Positions 49,798 through 58,017 of a DNA stretch of 64,000 nt are shown here, one piece after another. How positions within the stretch are numbered: position 1 is the stretch's first letter; every line of letters starts with the position of its first letter. Location of the stretch: positions 1 to 64,000 of the forward strand of contig JAADIS010000118.1 in NCBI GenBank assembly GCA_013151215.1, in the 5' to 3' direction. Made by a program: the position numbers and the translations under genes. Below the pieces are notes generated by a model. The model searched no databases and was not told where the DNA came from. It was given only the letters and a program-made list of their open reading frames with translations. This stretch comes from Chlorobiota bacterium. Lineage in GTDB: Bacteria > Bacteroidota > Bacteroidia > Bacteroidales > F082.

Positions 49798-49805
49798 TAA
49801 CTTTG
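49798..49805 (+). promoter_or_regulatory. TAACTTTG -7 box of pssA
   Basis: Perfect TAnnTTTG, 39 bp before ATG 49845. Confidence 0.5.
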
Positions 49806-49844
49806 AACTTAAATATCTCATAGCAAGATAAAAATCATAGACTG

Positions 49845-50576
49845 ATGAATATAAAAAACCATATTCCCAACATGCTCACGCTAACAAATATGCTGGCAGG
49901 AATTTTATCAATTTACATGGCAATGAAAGGAGACTTGGTAACGGCCTCGTATTTAATATTTATCGCTGCTGTTTTTGACTTTCTGGACGGTTTTACCGCA
50001 AGGTTGCTCAACGCTTATTCCGAGATAGGGGCACAGCTGGATTCCCTTGCCGATTTGGTCTCATTCGGCCTTGCGCCGGGGTTTGTCCTGTTTAACATGA
50101 TAAACATCAGTCATGGCCAGCCTGGCAACACAGCCTCCAGCACGACATTCATGCCTTTCCTGGGCTTTATCATCCCCCTTTTCGCTGCCTTGAGGTTGGC
50201 AAAGTTCAATATCGACGACAAGCAGCAAAACTCCTTTCTCGGCATTCCAACACCGGCAGTTGCAATACTGATAGCATCCTACCCCCTAATCAAAAGTTAT
50301 CTTTATCATGACAGGGGTTTGTACTATATGATCATAACAAACACTTATTTCCTTACCGCAACTGCGTTTGCCATGTCGTTTTTGATGGTTGTCCCGCTTC
50401 CGATGTTCGCATTTAAATTTAAAAACTACGGATGGAAGGACAACAAAGTGAAATATGTTTTTCTCGCGTTAAGCCTAATACTGATAATAATATTTAAATC
50501 AGTGGCAATACCTGTAATAATCGCGTTCTATTTATTATTGTCGCTCGTTTTTTATCTTACTGATATACAAAGTTGA
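49845..50576 (+). CDS. pssA: CDP-diacylglycerol-serine O-phosphatidyltransferase
   Basis: 243 residues with about seven membrane helices. The CDP-alcohol phosphotransferase motif DG-x2-AR-x8-G-x3-D-x3-D is present (DGFTARLL ... GAQLDSLAD, about residues 47-70). It makes phosphatidylserine, the precursor of phosphatidylethanolamine, in the inner membrane. Length and the N terminus NHIPNMLTLTNMLAG match the class found in Bacteroidota. It converges with lptB, with 14 bp between the stops. Confidence 0.92.
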   Translation: MNIKNHIPNMLTLTNMLAGILSIYMAMKGDLVTASYLIFIAAVFDFLDGFTARLLNAYSEIGAQLDSLADLVSFGLAPGFVLFNMINISHGQPGNTASSTTFMPFLGFIIPLFAALRLAKFNIDDKQQNSFLGIPTPAVAILIASYPLIKSYLYHDRGLYYMIITNTYFLTATAFAMSFLMVVPLPMFAFKFKNYGWKDNKVKYVFLALSLILIIIFKSVAIPVIIAFYLLLSLVFYLTDIQS

Positions 50577-50590
50577 TCGCTAATGGTTTT

Positions 50591-51328
50591 TCAAGAGAAA
50601 TCCTTGCGCCTCAACTCGAAGTTTTTCCCCAAATAAACGTTCCTGACATGCTTGTCGTTAGCCAGCTCCTCCGCTGTGCCTTGTTTCAATATCGACCCTT
50701 CGAACAATAAATAAGCCCTGTCAACAATGGTCAGCGTTTCGTGAACGTTGTGGTCGGTTATGAGGATGCCTATGTTTTTTTCCTTCAGCTTTGAAACTAT
50801 CATTTGTATGTCTTCCACGGCTATCGGGTCAACGCCTGCAAAAGGCTCGTCCAGCAATATAAAATTGGGGCTTACTGCCAGGGCCCTGGCAATTTCCGTC
50901 CTGCGGCGCTCCCCGCCCGACAACTGTATGCCTTTGCTCTTGCGGATATGTTGCAGGCCGAATTCGCCGAGCAAGGACTCCAGCTTTTCTGCTTGCTCCG
51001 TTTTTGTCATCTTGGTAAACTGCATCACGGCCTTTAGGTTATCTTCTATGCTAAGCTGGCGGAATACCGATGCCTCCTGGGCCAGGTAGCCAACTCCCAA
51101 CTGAGCGCGCTTATACATCGGCATTTGCGTAATCTCCTGATCATCAAGATGCACAGAGCCCGAATTTGGCTTTATCAATCCTACTATCATATAAAAAGAA
51201 GTTGTTTTCCCGGCTCCGTTTGGCCCAAGCAACCCAATAATCTCACCTTGGTTCACTTCTACCGAAACATTGTTGGCAACAGTCCGCTTGCCATACTTCT
51301 TTACCAAATCCTTTGTCCAAAGCTTCAT
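50591..51328 (-). CDS. lptB: LPS export ABC transporter ATP-binding protein
   Basis: 245 residues. Walker A GPNGAGKTTSFYM, signature LSGGERRRTEIARAL and Walker B FILLDEPFAGVDP are all present, and GVGYLAQEASVFRQLS is the Q-loop segment typical of LptB. It powers extraction of lipopolysaccharide from the inner membrane with LptFG. It follows kdsD by 17 bp, a usual LPS pairing. Confidence 0.93.
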   Translation of the reverse strand: MKLWTKDLVKKYGKRTVANNVSVEVNQGEIIGLLGPNGAGKTTSFYMIVGLIKPNSGSVHLDDQEITQMPMYKRAQLGVGYLAQEASVFRQLSIEDNLKAVMQFTKMTKTEQAEKLESLLGEFGLQHIRKSKGIQLSGGERRRTEIARALAVSPNFILLDEPFAGVDPIAVEDIQMIVSKLKEKNIGILITDHNVHETLTIVDRAYLLFEGSILKQGTAEELANDKHVRNVYLGKNFELRRKDFS

Positions 51329-51345
51329 AGGTTTGTAAAATTAGT

Positions 51346-52305
51346 TTAAAATATCCCTTCGTTCAATATATCGTGCAAATGTATAACTCCTTTATATTTT
51401 CCGTCGTCAACAACAAGCAGCTGTGTAATATTATTCTCGCGCATTACGGACAAGGCATTAACCACAAGCTCATCCCTTTCAATAGTACGAGGGTTTCCCG
51501 ACATGATTTCACGGGCTTTCAATCTTGCAAAATCAGGGTTCTTTTCTATCATCCTCCTTATGTCGCCATCTGTTATAACCCCGATCAGGGCCCCGCTATC
51601 AAGAACTGCGGTAGCCCCAAGTCGTTTCGACGATATTTCGATTATCACTTTTGTTGCCGACTCGCTTGCCTCGACAACAGGAACTTCGTTTTTTATTGAA
51701 ATATCGCCCACCCTGACGAACATGCGCTTACCCAAGGCCCCGCCCGGATGGAATTTCGCAAAATCGCTGGGGGTAAAGCCTTTCAGGTCCAACAAACTTA
51801 TAGCCAGGGCGTCGCCCATAACCAATTGTGCCGTGGTGCTGGATGTGGGAGCCAGATTGTTCGGGCAGGCTTCGCGCTCCACAGTAGTGTTTAAAATATA
51901 ATCAGACCGCAGCGCCAAATACGAATCAAGATTGCCCACCATGGCAACGAGCATGTTTCCACGGGCTTTTATTAAAGGTGCAAGAATTTTTACCTCAGGA
52001 GTTTCGCCGCTTTTTGATATGGCTATAACGATATCGTTTTGCTGGATAATCCCCAAATCGCCATGAATAGCATCGGCAGCATGCATAAATATCGAAGGGG
52101 TGCCAGTTGAATTAAGGGTGGCGACAATCTTGTTCGCTATAATCGCACTTTTGCCAATACCCGTAATTATCACCCTTCCCTCGGAATTAAAAATATCCTT
52201 GACAACGCTGATAAAATCATCATTGACCGATTTTAACATTGACTGTATGGAAACTATTTCATTTTCAATGGCTAAAAGAGCCGACCTCCTAATTTTTTCG
52301 TCCAC
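51346..52305 (-). CDS. kdsD: Arabinose-5-phosphate isomerase (KpsF/GutQ family)
   Basis: 319 residues. SIS domain with ITGIGKSAIIANKI and HGDLGI, about 1-190, then two CBS domains (about 205-319). It interconverts ribulose-5-phosphate and arabinose-5-phosphate, the first step to KDO for lipopolysaccharide. Linked to lptB, which supports the LPS role over the sugar-alcohol role of GutQ. Confidence 0.92.
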   Translation of the reverse strand: MDEKIRRSALLAIENEIVSIQSMLKSVNDDFISVVKDIFNSEGRVIITGIGKSAIIANKIVATLNSTGTPSIFMHAADAIHGDLGIIQQNDIVIAISKSGETPEVKILAPLIKARGNMLVAMVGNLDSYLALRSDYILNTTVEREACPNNLAPTSSTTAQLVMGDALAISLLDLKGFTPSDFAKFHPGGALGKRMFVRVGDISIKNEVPVVEASESATKVIIEISSKRLGATAVLDSGALIGVITDGDIRRMIEKNPDFARLKAREIMSGNPRTIERDELVVNALSVMRENNITQLLVVDDGKYKGVIHLHDILNEGIF

Positions 52306-52352
52306 TTTTATTTTTTTTTAAATAAACTTGTTATACTCAGATTTATTATAGC

Positions 52353-52360
52353 TATATTTG
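52353..52360 (+). promoter_or_regulatory. Upstream TATATTTG box before recQ
   Basis: First of two TATATTTG boxes 46 bp apart between the divergent kdsD and recQ genes; the second is at 52407. Confidence 0.4.
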
Positions 52361-52406
52361 TAATAATCGAATATAAGAAAAACAAGCAAAATAAGTTATT
52401 AATCAT

Positions 52407-52414
52407 TATATTTG
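52407..52414 (+). promoter_or_regulatory. TATATTTG -7 box of recQ
   Basis: Perfect TAnnTTTG, 39 bp before ATG 52454. Confidence 0.5.
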
Positions 52415-52453
52415 TAAAGATTAATATAAATACAAAGATAATTTTTCTTGATA

Positions 52454-54667
52454 ATGAGTATTAATAAAACGAAAGTTGATCTGAAACGCACACTGAAGTC
52501 GTTTTTCGGCTTTAACAGTTTCAAAGGAAATCAGGAGCCGATTATTGAAAGCGTTTTAAATGGGGAAGACACTTTTGTGGTTATGCCTACGGGGGGGGGG
52601 AAATCGTTATGCTATCAGCTTCCGGCAATTAACAGGCCCGGAACGGCAATTGTGGTTTCACCTCTTATAGCGCTGATGAAGAACCAGGTTGACATGATAA
52701 GGAACTTCGGCAGCGAAAGATGCATAGCCCATGTGATGAATTCCTCGCTTTCAAAGACCGAGATGATGGAGGTTAGGGCCGATTTGCTTGCCGGCAATAC
52801 AAAATTGCTCTATATGGCGCCCGAATCACTTACCAAGGAAGAAAACATAGAATTCTTGCGCAATATAGAAATATCCTTTTATGCCATCGACGAGGCTCAT
52901 TGCATCTCTGAATGGGGGCATGATTTCAGGCCTGAATACCGTAAATTACGGCCGATCATTGATGCAATCGGCCATAAGGTACCTATTATCGCCTTAACCG
53001 CAACTGCCACCTTGAAGGTTCAGGAAGACATCTTAAAAAATCTTGAGATACCAAATGCCACTGTTTATAAATCATCTTTCGACAGAACAAACCTATATTA
53101 CGAAGTAAGGCCGAAAACAAAGAATGTTGTAAAAGACATTATAAAATATATAAAAACACAAGCTAACAAATCGGGGATCATTTACTGCCTTAGCCGCAAG
53201 AAAGTTGAGGAAATCGCTGAATCGCTGGTAGTTAACGGAATAAGGGCCCTGCCGTACCATGCCGGCCTGGATGCGGCTACGAGAAGGAATAACCAAGACG
53301 GCTTCCTTATGGAAGAGGTAGAGGTAATTGTTGCCACGATAGCATTTGGTATGGGGATAGACAAACCCGACATACGCTTTGTTATACACCACGATATCCC
53401 AAAAAGTATTGAAGGCTATTATCAGGAGACCGGAAGGGGAGGCCGCGACGGCGGCGAAGGCAATTGCATTACTTTTTATAGCTATGACGATATTCAGAAA
53501 CTAGAAAAGTTTATGAAAGACAAGCCTGTTGCCGAACAGGAAATAGCAAAAGAACTATTGTTCGAAACTGTTGCTTATGCTGAATCCTCAGTATGCCGGC
53601 ATCGTTTGTTGCTTCATTACTTTGGGGAAATATATACTAAAGACAATTGTGGAGCCTGCGATAACTGCCTCACCCCTAAAGAGAAATTCGAAGGCATGGA
53701 AGATATTAAACTGGTCATCGAGGTTGTTGATGCCTTAAAAGAACAGTTCAAGGCTAAATTGATTTCCGATTTTATCTCTGGCCATAAAAGTGGCGACATA
53801 AAGTCGATCAAACTTGACAAACACGAACTGTTTGCTTCGGGAAAAGAAAAGAGCGACGACCCGAAATACTGGATGACTACTATTAGACAGGCTCTCATAA
53901 ATAGGTTTATCGAAAAAGAGATTGAGAACTATGGCATCCTAAAAGGTACGGAAGCAGGAAGGAAATATGCAAAAAACCCATACAGCATCCTCATTGCCAA
54001 AGATCATGATTATGACAACAGCGGCAACGACGGAATAATTACGAATAGCGGGGGACAAAAAAACAGCGGTACTGACAACTCCTTGTTCTTAATGCTCAAG
54101 GATTTAAGAAAAGACCTGTCGAGAAAGGAAAAACTTCCTCCTTTTGTTATTTTTCAAGACCCGTCACTTGAGGATATGGCAATCCAATATCCGATAAGCA
54201 TGGATGAAATGCAGCAAATTATAGGTGTTGGCGCCGGAAAGGCAAAGAAATACGGCAAACCTTTCCTCGAATTGATAAAGCAATATGTTGAGGAAAACGA
54301 TATTACACGCCCTAACGATATGGTTATAAAGTCAGTGGTAAATAAATCAGGCCTAAAAGTTTATATTATCAAAAGTATCGACCGCAAATTGCCATTGCCC
54401 GACATAGCCCATGCCAAGAACCTAAGCCTAAGCGAGCTTCTAACAGAAATTGAACGGATAGTTTCGTCTGGCACAAAGGTTGACCTGAATTATTATATTC
54501 AGGAATTTGTTGATGAATATCATCAGGAAGATATTTTTGATTATTTTTCGGAAGAAGCCGAAACCGACTCGCTTGAAGATGCCTTGACTGAACTTGGCGA
54601 GGCTGAATATAGCGAGGAGGAAGTTAGGTTGATGAGAATTAAATTTTTATCGGAAGTTGGAAACTAA
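52454..54667 (+). CDS. recQ: ATP-dependent DNA helicase RecQ
   Basis: 737 residues from ATG 52454; the track start (TTG 52448) adds two codons. Helicase core with MPTGGGKSLCYQLP (Walker A), DEAHCISEWGHDFRPEYRKL and TATAT, then the RQC zinc site (CRHR ... CGACDNC, about residues 380-405), winged helix and an HRDC domain (about 560-635). The long C terminus beyond is acidic. RecQ unwinds DNA at stalled forks and in recombination. The Walker A codons contain ten G in a row (see finding). Confidence 0.94.
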   Translation: MSINKTKVDLKRTLKSFFGFNSFKGNQEPIIESVLNGEDTFVVMPTGGGKSLCYQLPAINRPGTAIVVSPLIALMKNQVDMIRNFGSERCIAHVMNSSLSKTEMMEVRADLLAGNTKLLYMAPESLTKEENIEFLRNIEISFYAIDEAHCISEWGHDFRPEYRKLRPIIDAIGHKVPIIALTATATLKVQEDILKNLEIPNATVYKSSFDRTNLYYEVRPKTKNVVKDIIKYIKTQANKSGIIYCLSRKKVEEIAESLVVNGIRALPYHAGLDAATRRNNQDGFLMEEVEVIVATIAFGMGIDKPDIRFVIHHDIPKSIEGYYQETGRGGRDGGEGNCITFYSYDDIQKLEKFMKDKPVAEQEIAKELLFETVAYAESSVCRHRLLLHYFGEIYTKDNCGACDNCLTPKEKFEGMEDIKLVIEVVDALKEQFKAKLISDFISGHKSGDIKSIKLDKHELFASGKEKSDDPKYWMTTIRQALINRFIEKEIENYGILKGTEAGRKYAKNPYSILIAKDHDYDNSGNDGIITNSGGQKNSGTDNSLFLMLKDLRKDLSRKEKLPPFVIFQDPSLEDMAIQYPISMDEMQQIIGVGAGKAKKYGKPFLELIKQYVEENDITRPNDMVIKSVVNKSGLKVYIIKSIDRKLPLPDIAHAKNLSLSELLTEIERIVSSGTKVDLNYYIQEFVDEYHQEDIFDYFSEEAETDSLEDALTELGEAEYSEEEVRLMRIKFLSEVGN

Positions 54668-55142
54668 AATTATTCTTAAACTCATCGCCCCTCTGTTGTT
54701 ATTGATGATTTCGTCATGCTATAACGTTAATAAAAATGAAGTGGTAAAACCTGGGCATTTCTTCAATGAGGAGAAAATGATAAACGTTTTAACCGATATC
54801 CAAATTGCCGAGGGAACCCTAAGCTATGAACGGACAAAAAGGATCGACATTAAAGATTTAAAAGCAGCCTACTATAACCAGGTGTTCTTAAAATATGGCA
54901 TTACCGCCGTCGATTTTAAGCAAAACATGGATTATTATAACTCCTCGCCCGAAAGAATTGAAAAAGTCCTCGAAAAAGTTTTGGAAAACATAAATCAGAT
55001 GCAAGGCGACCTGGAAAGGAAAATCGCCGATTCGCTGAGGGTCATTCGTGTTCAGGACAGCATTAGGAAGGCAGATAGCATTGTACTTATAATAAGAAAC
55101 GACAGCCTGAGGCTTTTGGACAGCTTAAACGCCCACGATTAA
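54657..55142 (+). CDS. DUF4296-type lipoprotein
   Basis: 161 residues from a TTG that overlaps the last 11 bp of recQ in another frame. Lipoprotein signal with lipobox ISSC (about residue 21). The body ILTDIQ-like segment (VLTDIQIAEGTLS) and KYGITAVDFKQNMDYY are features of the DUF4296 family, common in Bacteroidota and of unknown function. The end is a charged coiled coil (RVQDSIRKADSI). Translation is probably coupled to recQ, though no functional link is known. Confidence 0.75.
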   Translation: METKIILKLIAPLLLLMISSCYNVNKNEVVKPGHFFNEEKMINVLTDIQIAEGTLSYERTKRIDIKDLKAAYYNQVFLKYGITAVDFKQNMDYYNSSPERIEKVLEKVLENINQMQGDLERKIADSLRVIRVQDSIRKADSIVLIIRNDSLRLLDSLNAHD

Positions 55143-55168
55143 ATGTGTTTTACACAACGAAAAAAACA

Positions 55169-56017
55169 TCATTCAATGATCGCATTATAGATGTTATCCG
55201 CCAAACGGCTTGCCCCTATCCTAAAATAGCCTTTGTTAAGCCACTCTTCACCAAGAATATTTTTTACGAGCAGATAATAAGAAACAGCCTCCCCGGGAGT
55301 TGATATTCCACCGGCAGCCTTAATACCGATCATCTTACCCGTTTTGTCGAAATATTCCTTAATGGTATCCAGCATTATCAAAAACGCCTCATGGGTGGCG
55401 GCAGGTTCTATTTTGCCCGTTGAGGTCTTCAGGAAATCAGCCCCGCCCAAGATAGACAACTCACATGCTTTGCGTATTAAGGAAGGCTTTTTTAATTCGC
55501 CTGTTTCGAGTATCACTTTCAAATGCGTCCCGCCACAAACGGCCTTGATTCCCTTGACTTCATTCATCACAAAATCATAGTCGCCCTCCAGCAACCGTCC
55601 TCGGCTAATAACCATGTCGATCTCGTCAGCGCCCTCGGCAATCGCATAAGCAACTTCGGCAATGCGCAGGTCAAGAGGCGAATGCCCGCTTGGGAAAGCA
55701 CCGGCTACACAAGCCGTATTTATTCCCGAGCCGTCGAGCCCGGACGATACCAGCTTCGCAAAAACAGGATAAACACAAATGGCTGCCACATTAGGTATTT
55801 CTTGTGAATCATCAGCGTACGACATCCCTTTCAGGCATAAGTTTTTTACTTTTTTAATGTTGTCGGCGCCGCTTAAGGTAGTGAGGTCTATTAAGCCGAG
55901 AATGTCCTTATATACTTGCTTAATCGCAGCCCCCGATAAATTCATACTTATCGCGCCGCAGCGCTTCTTCAGCTGTTGTATATCGAAATTATAGTCGTTG
56001 AAATTATGCATTATCAT
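55169..56017 (-). CDS. deoC: Deoxyribose-phosphate aldolase
   Basis: 282 residues from ATG 56017; the track start at 56068 is rejected because a TAAATTTG promoter box lies inside the extra codons. The Schiff-base lysine is in FLKTSTGK (near residue 210), and VILETGELK and the AAGGISTPGEA segment are conserved. It splits deoxyribose-5-phosphate into acetaldehyde and glyceraldehyde-3-phosphate in nucleoside catabolism, which suits an organism that secretes a nuclease (60824). No other deo genes nearby. Confidence 0.9.
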   Translation of the reverse strand: MIMHNFNDYNFDIQQLKKRCGAISMNLSGAAIKQVYKDILGLIDLTTLSGADNIKKVKNLCLKGMSYADDSQEIPNVAAICVYPVFAKLVSSGLDGSGINTACVAGAFPSGHSPLDLRIAEVAYAIAEGADEIDMVISRGRLLEGDYDFVMNEVKGIKAVCGGTHLKVILETGELKKPSLIRKACELSILGGADFLKTSTGKIEPAATHEAFLIMLDTIKEYFDKTGKMIGIKAAGGISTPGEAVSYYLLVKNILGEEWLNKGYFRIGASRLADNIYNAIIE

Positions 56018-56025
56018 TTTTTCTG

Positions 56026-56033
56026 CAAATTTA
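56026..56033 (-). promoter_or_regulatory. TAAATTTG -7 box of deoC
   Basis: Minus-strand TAnnTTTG, 8 bp before the preferred start at 56017; it decides the start choice. Confidence 0.55.
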
Positions 56034-56233
56034 ATATTATTCGTTAACGGATAATTCCTGCTATCCAATACCGTAAGAAAGATATGGTCAAAGGCGCCAT
56101 TATCATTGTATTTAAAAAAATAAAATAATTTAATGAATTTTATATGCTGTATGTCAGTTCATTATGATTATGAAGAATAATATTGCCCATTATGGCACAA
56201 CTGTTGAGAACAACTTCACCTCTAATTTAATTT

Positions 56234-56383
56234 ATGTTGAATTCAGGTGTAGGACAGGAGAAACCCGTAAAGGTTTCCAAGAAGAGATATTTTAAGTGCG
56301 ACCGCTGCGGTTATATCACTATAATCCGCGATTCGTATTGTCCTATATGTGCCAAAGACGGCAAGAAAATCCAGATGAAATGA
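56234..56383 (+). CDS. Very small zinc-ribbon protein
   Basis: 49 residues, too short for the track. Starts MLNSGVGQEKPVK, is basic, and carries CDRCGYITIIRDSYCPIC, two CxxC knuckles spaced as in a zinc ribbon or rubredoxin-like site. Family not recognised. The stop overlaps the start of the next small gene (ATGA), so the two are translationally coupled, which supports both being real. It might be a nucleic-acid-binding or ribosome-associated protein; unproven. Confidence 0.65.
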   Translation: MLNSGVGQEKPVKVSKKRYFKCDRCGYITIIRDSYCPICAKDGKKIQMK

Positions 56384-56577
56384 ATAATTATACATTGGAA
56401 ATAAATCACACTTACTCCGAGAATCAGGTTGAATCAATTGGTTTGATTCCCAAGAAAGCGGAAAAAATCAGTTCAAGGATTTTTATCAAGAACGATAAAG
56501 TGTATTTTTTTGAAGATCTTAAAAACAATAAACTGAGATTGTTCTCAATTATAAACGAAAGATCGTTTTTTCTATAA
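56380..56577 (+). CDS. Small partner protein coupled to the zinc ribbon
   Basis: 65 residues from ATG 56380; the track ORF (93 aa, GTG start) includes codons that overlap the zinc-ribbon gene. No motif recognised; it is a mixed, mostly beta sequence ending in FSIINERSFFL. The four-base overlap with the preceding gene suggests stoichiometric expression. A strong terminator lies 83 bp after its stop. Function unknown. Confidence 0.55.
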   Translation: MNNYTLEINHTYSENQVESIGLIPKKAEKISSRIFIKNDKVYFFEDLKNNKLRLFSIINERSFFL

Positions 56578-56660
56578 GATCATATTTCTGGTCAATTTTA
56601 TAAATATCAAGTTTTGGGATGTTTATTTTTACTGGATATATTCCCGATTATGTTCTATAT

Positions 56661-56690
56661 AAGTCCGCTCAAAAGAGCGGACTTTTTTTT
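56661..56690 (+). terminator. Intrinsic terminator of the small gene pair
   Basis: 10-bp perfect stem (aagtccgctc / gagcggactt), 4-nt loop AAAA, then eight T. Very strong. Confidence 0.92.
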
Positions 56691-56891
56691 GGCCACAAAA
56701 GGATTTTTCCAGGAATCATGTAAATCACGAGGTGCCGGGGCAAAATCGAATACTCACAAACTCTATTGTAAAATACTGATATGGTGATATTAACGAATGT
56801 CCATCCGTTTTTTATGCGCTAACCAGGCTAAATTCGCATGCTGTTATTGTTAAATTATTGACGATTTAGCTTTATTATTCTCAATTGTTTC

Positions 56892-56899
56892 TATTTTTG
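56892..56899 (+). promoter_or_regulatory. TATTTTTG -7 box of the lamin-tail protein gene
   Basis: TAnnTTTG match, 37 bp before ATG 56936. Confidence 0.5.
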
Positions 56900-56935
56900 T
56901 GGAAAATATCATAAAAATTAATAAAACTAAATAAT

Positions 56936-57925
56936 ATGAGAAAACTATTACTTTTTATTCTTCTTGCATTTTTTACATCTTTTGGATTTGCTCAAGAATG
57001 CAGCGACCTGTTTATCTCGGAATATGTTGAAGGTTCCGGTAACAACAAAGCGATCGAAATTTATAACCCGACCCTTGATGCCATTGATTTAAGCGCGTAT
57101 CAACTAGTCCGATACTCCAATGGAGGTTCCGAACCTTCTCCTGTTGGACTAAGCGGGACAATAGAATCAAAAGGAACTTTTGTTGTTGTTCTCGACAAGC
57201 GGAATCCTGACGGAATAGGTTTTGAACAACCTGTTGACTCAGTTTTGCAAGAAAAAGCCGACATCTTCCTATGTCCTATCTACGAGATAAACAAGATGAT
57301 GTATTTCAATGGTAATGATGCAGTTACACTTGAAAAAACAACAGGGGAAGTAGTCGATATATTTGCACTTATCGGGCCTCCGATGACAGGCGACGATAAT
57401 GGTTGGTGTAATTTTACCGATACAACTATTACGTATAACAGCGGTGGGAACCCAACTGAATACACTATTGAGCATTATAATGTAGGACCGCTGTTTTGGC
57501 TGGCCTGGACCAAGGATCATACATTAATCCGAAAATACGATGTTTCTTATGGTGTAACCGAGAACCCTGATTTGGACTTTATCGTGGATCAACAGTGGGA
57601 TTCAATACCTAAAAACACATTCGACTCGCTGGGTTTCCATAATTGCAACTGCAGCACTTTCAGTATCGACGAAAATAAAATAAATGCCAGTGTTGATATA
57701 TTCCCCAACCCTGTCAGCGATAATAATTTCTCAATCAATGCCAACCAAGCAATTAAATCAGTTGAAATGTTTGATATTACAGGCAAGGTCATCCAACGGT
57801 TTACAATTTCCGACAATTCGTTTACAGGTAATTTTTCCGTTAAGGAAAACTTTAAAGGAATTCTGTTTGTTTCGGTAAAACTTGAATCCGGAACAACAAA
57901 AACAAAAAAGTTGATATTCAAATAA
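56936..57925 (+). CDS. Secreted lamin-tail-domain protein with T9SS sorting domain
   Basis: 329 residues. Signal peptide ending GFAQ (about 20). Residues about 22-150 are a lamin-tail domain: SDLFISEYVEGSGNNKAIEI and YNPTLDAIDLSAYQL are its first strands. The last 75 residues (VDIFPNPVSDNNFSI ... TKTKKLIFK) are a type A sorting domain, so it is exported by the type IX system. Lamin-tail domains often accompany secreted nucleases or mediate surface binding; here the endonuclease gene lies two genes on. Precise role unknown. Confidence 0.88.
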   Translation: MRKLLLFILLAFFTSFGFAQECSDLFISEYVEGSGNNKAIEIYNPTLDAIDLSAYQLVRYSNGGSEPSPVGLSGTIESKGTFVVVLDKRNPDGIGFEQPVDSVLQEKADIFLCPIYEINKMMYFNGNDAVTLEKTTGEVVDIFALIGPPMTGDDNGWCNFTDTTITYNSGGNPTEYTIEHYNVGPLFWLAWTKDHTLIRKYDVSYGVTENPDLDFIVDQQWDSIPKNTFDSLGFHNCNCSTFSIDENKINASVDIFPNPVSDNNFSINANQAIKSVEMFDITGKVIQRFTISDNSFTGNFSVKENFKGILFVSVKLESGTTKTKKLIFK

Positions 57926-57947
57926 ATTTTTAGGTAAACAAGATTAG

Positions 57948-57978
57948 AAGGCTTCAAGCAAAATTTGCTTGAAGCCTT
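57948..57978 (+). terminator. Long palindrome, probable terminator after the lamin-tail gene
   Basis: 15-bp arms (aaggcttcaagcaaa / tttgcttgaagcctt) around one base, 22 bp after the stop. The U-tract is poor (TTATC), so it may be a leaky terminator or mRNA stabiliser. Confidence 0.6.
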
Positions 57979-58017
57979 TATCGGCTTATCACATACGGTT
58001 TTACATCAAATTTCAGC

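Larger units (their letters stand above)
56578..56935. other. Intergenic region between the small gene pair and the lamin-tail protein
   Basis: 358 bp with no gene. It contains the intrinsic terminator at 56661, a fragment (CGAGGTGCCGG near 56733) similar to the 38-bp repeat of 1983/5183, and the TATTTTTG box at 56892. Confidence 0.6.

Noticed and set aside
52448-52453. TTG start for RecQ
   Set aside because: ATG 52454 gives the usual N terminus, two residues shorter.
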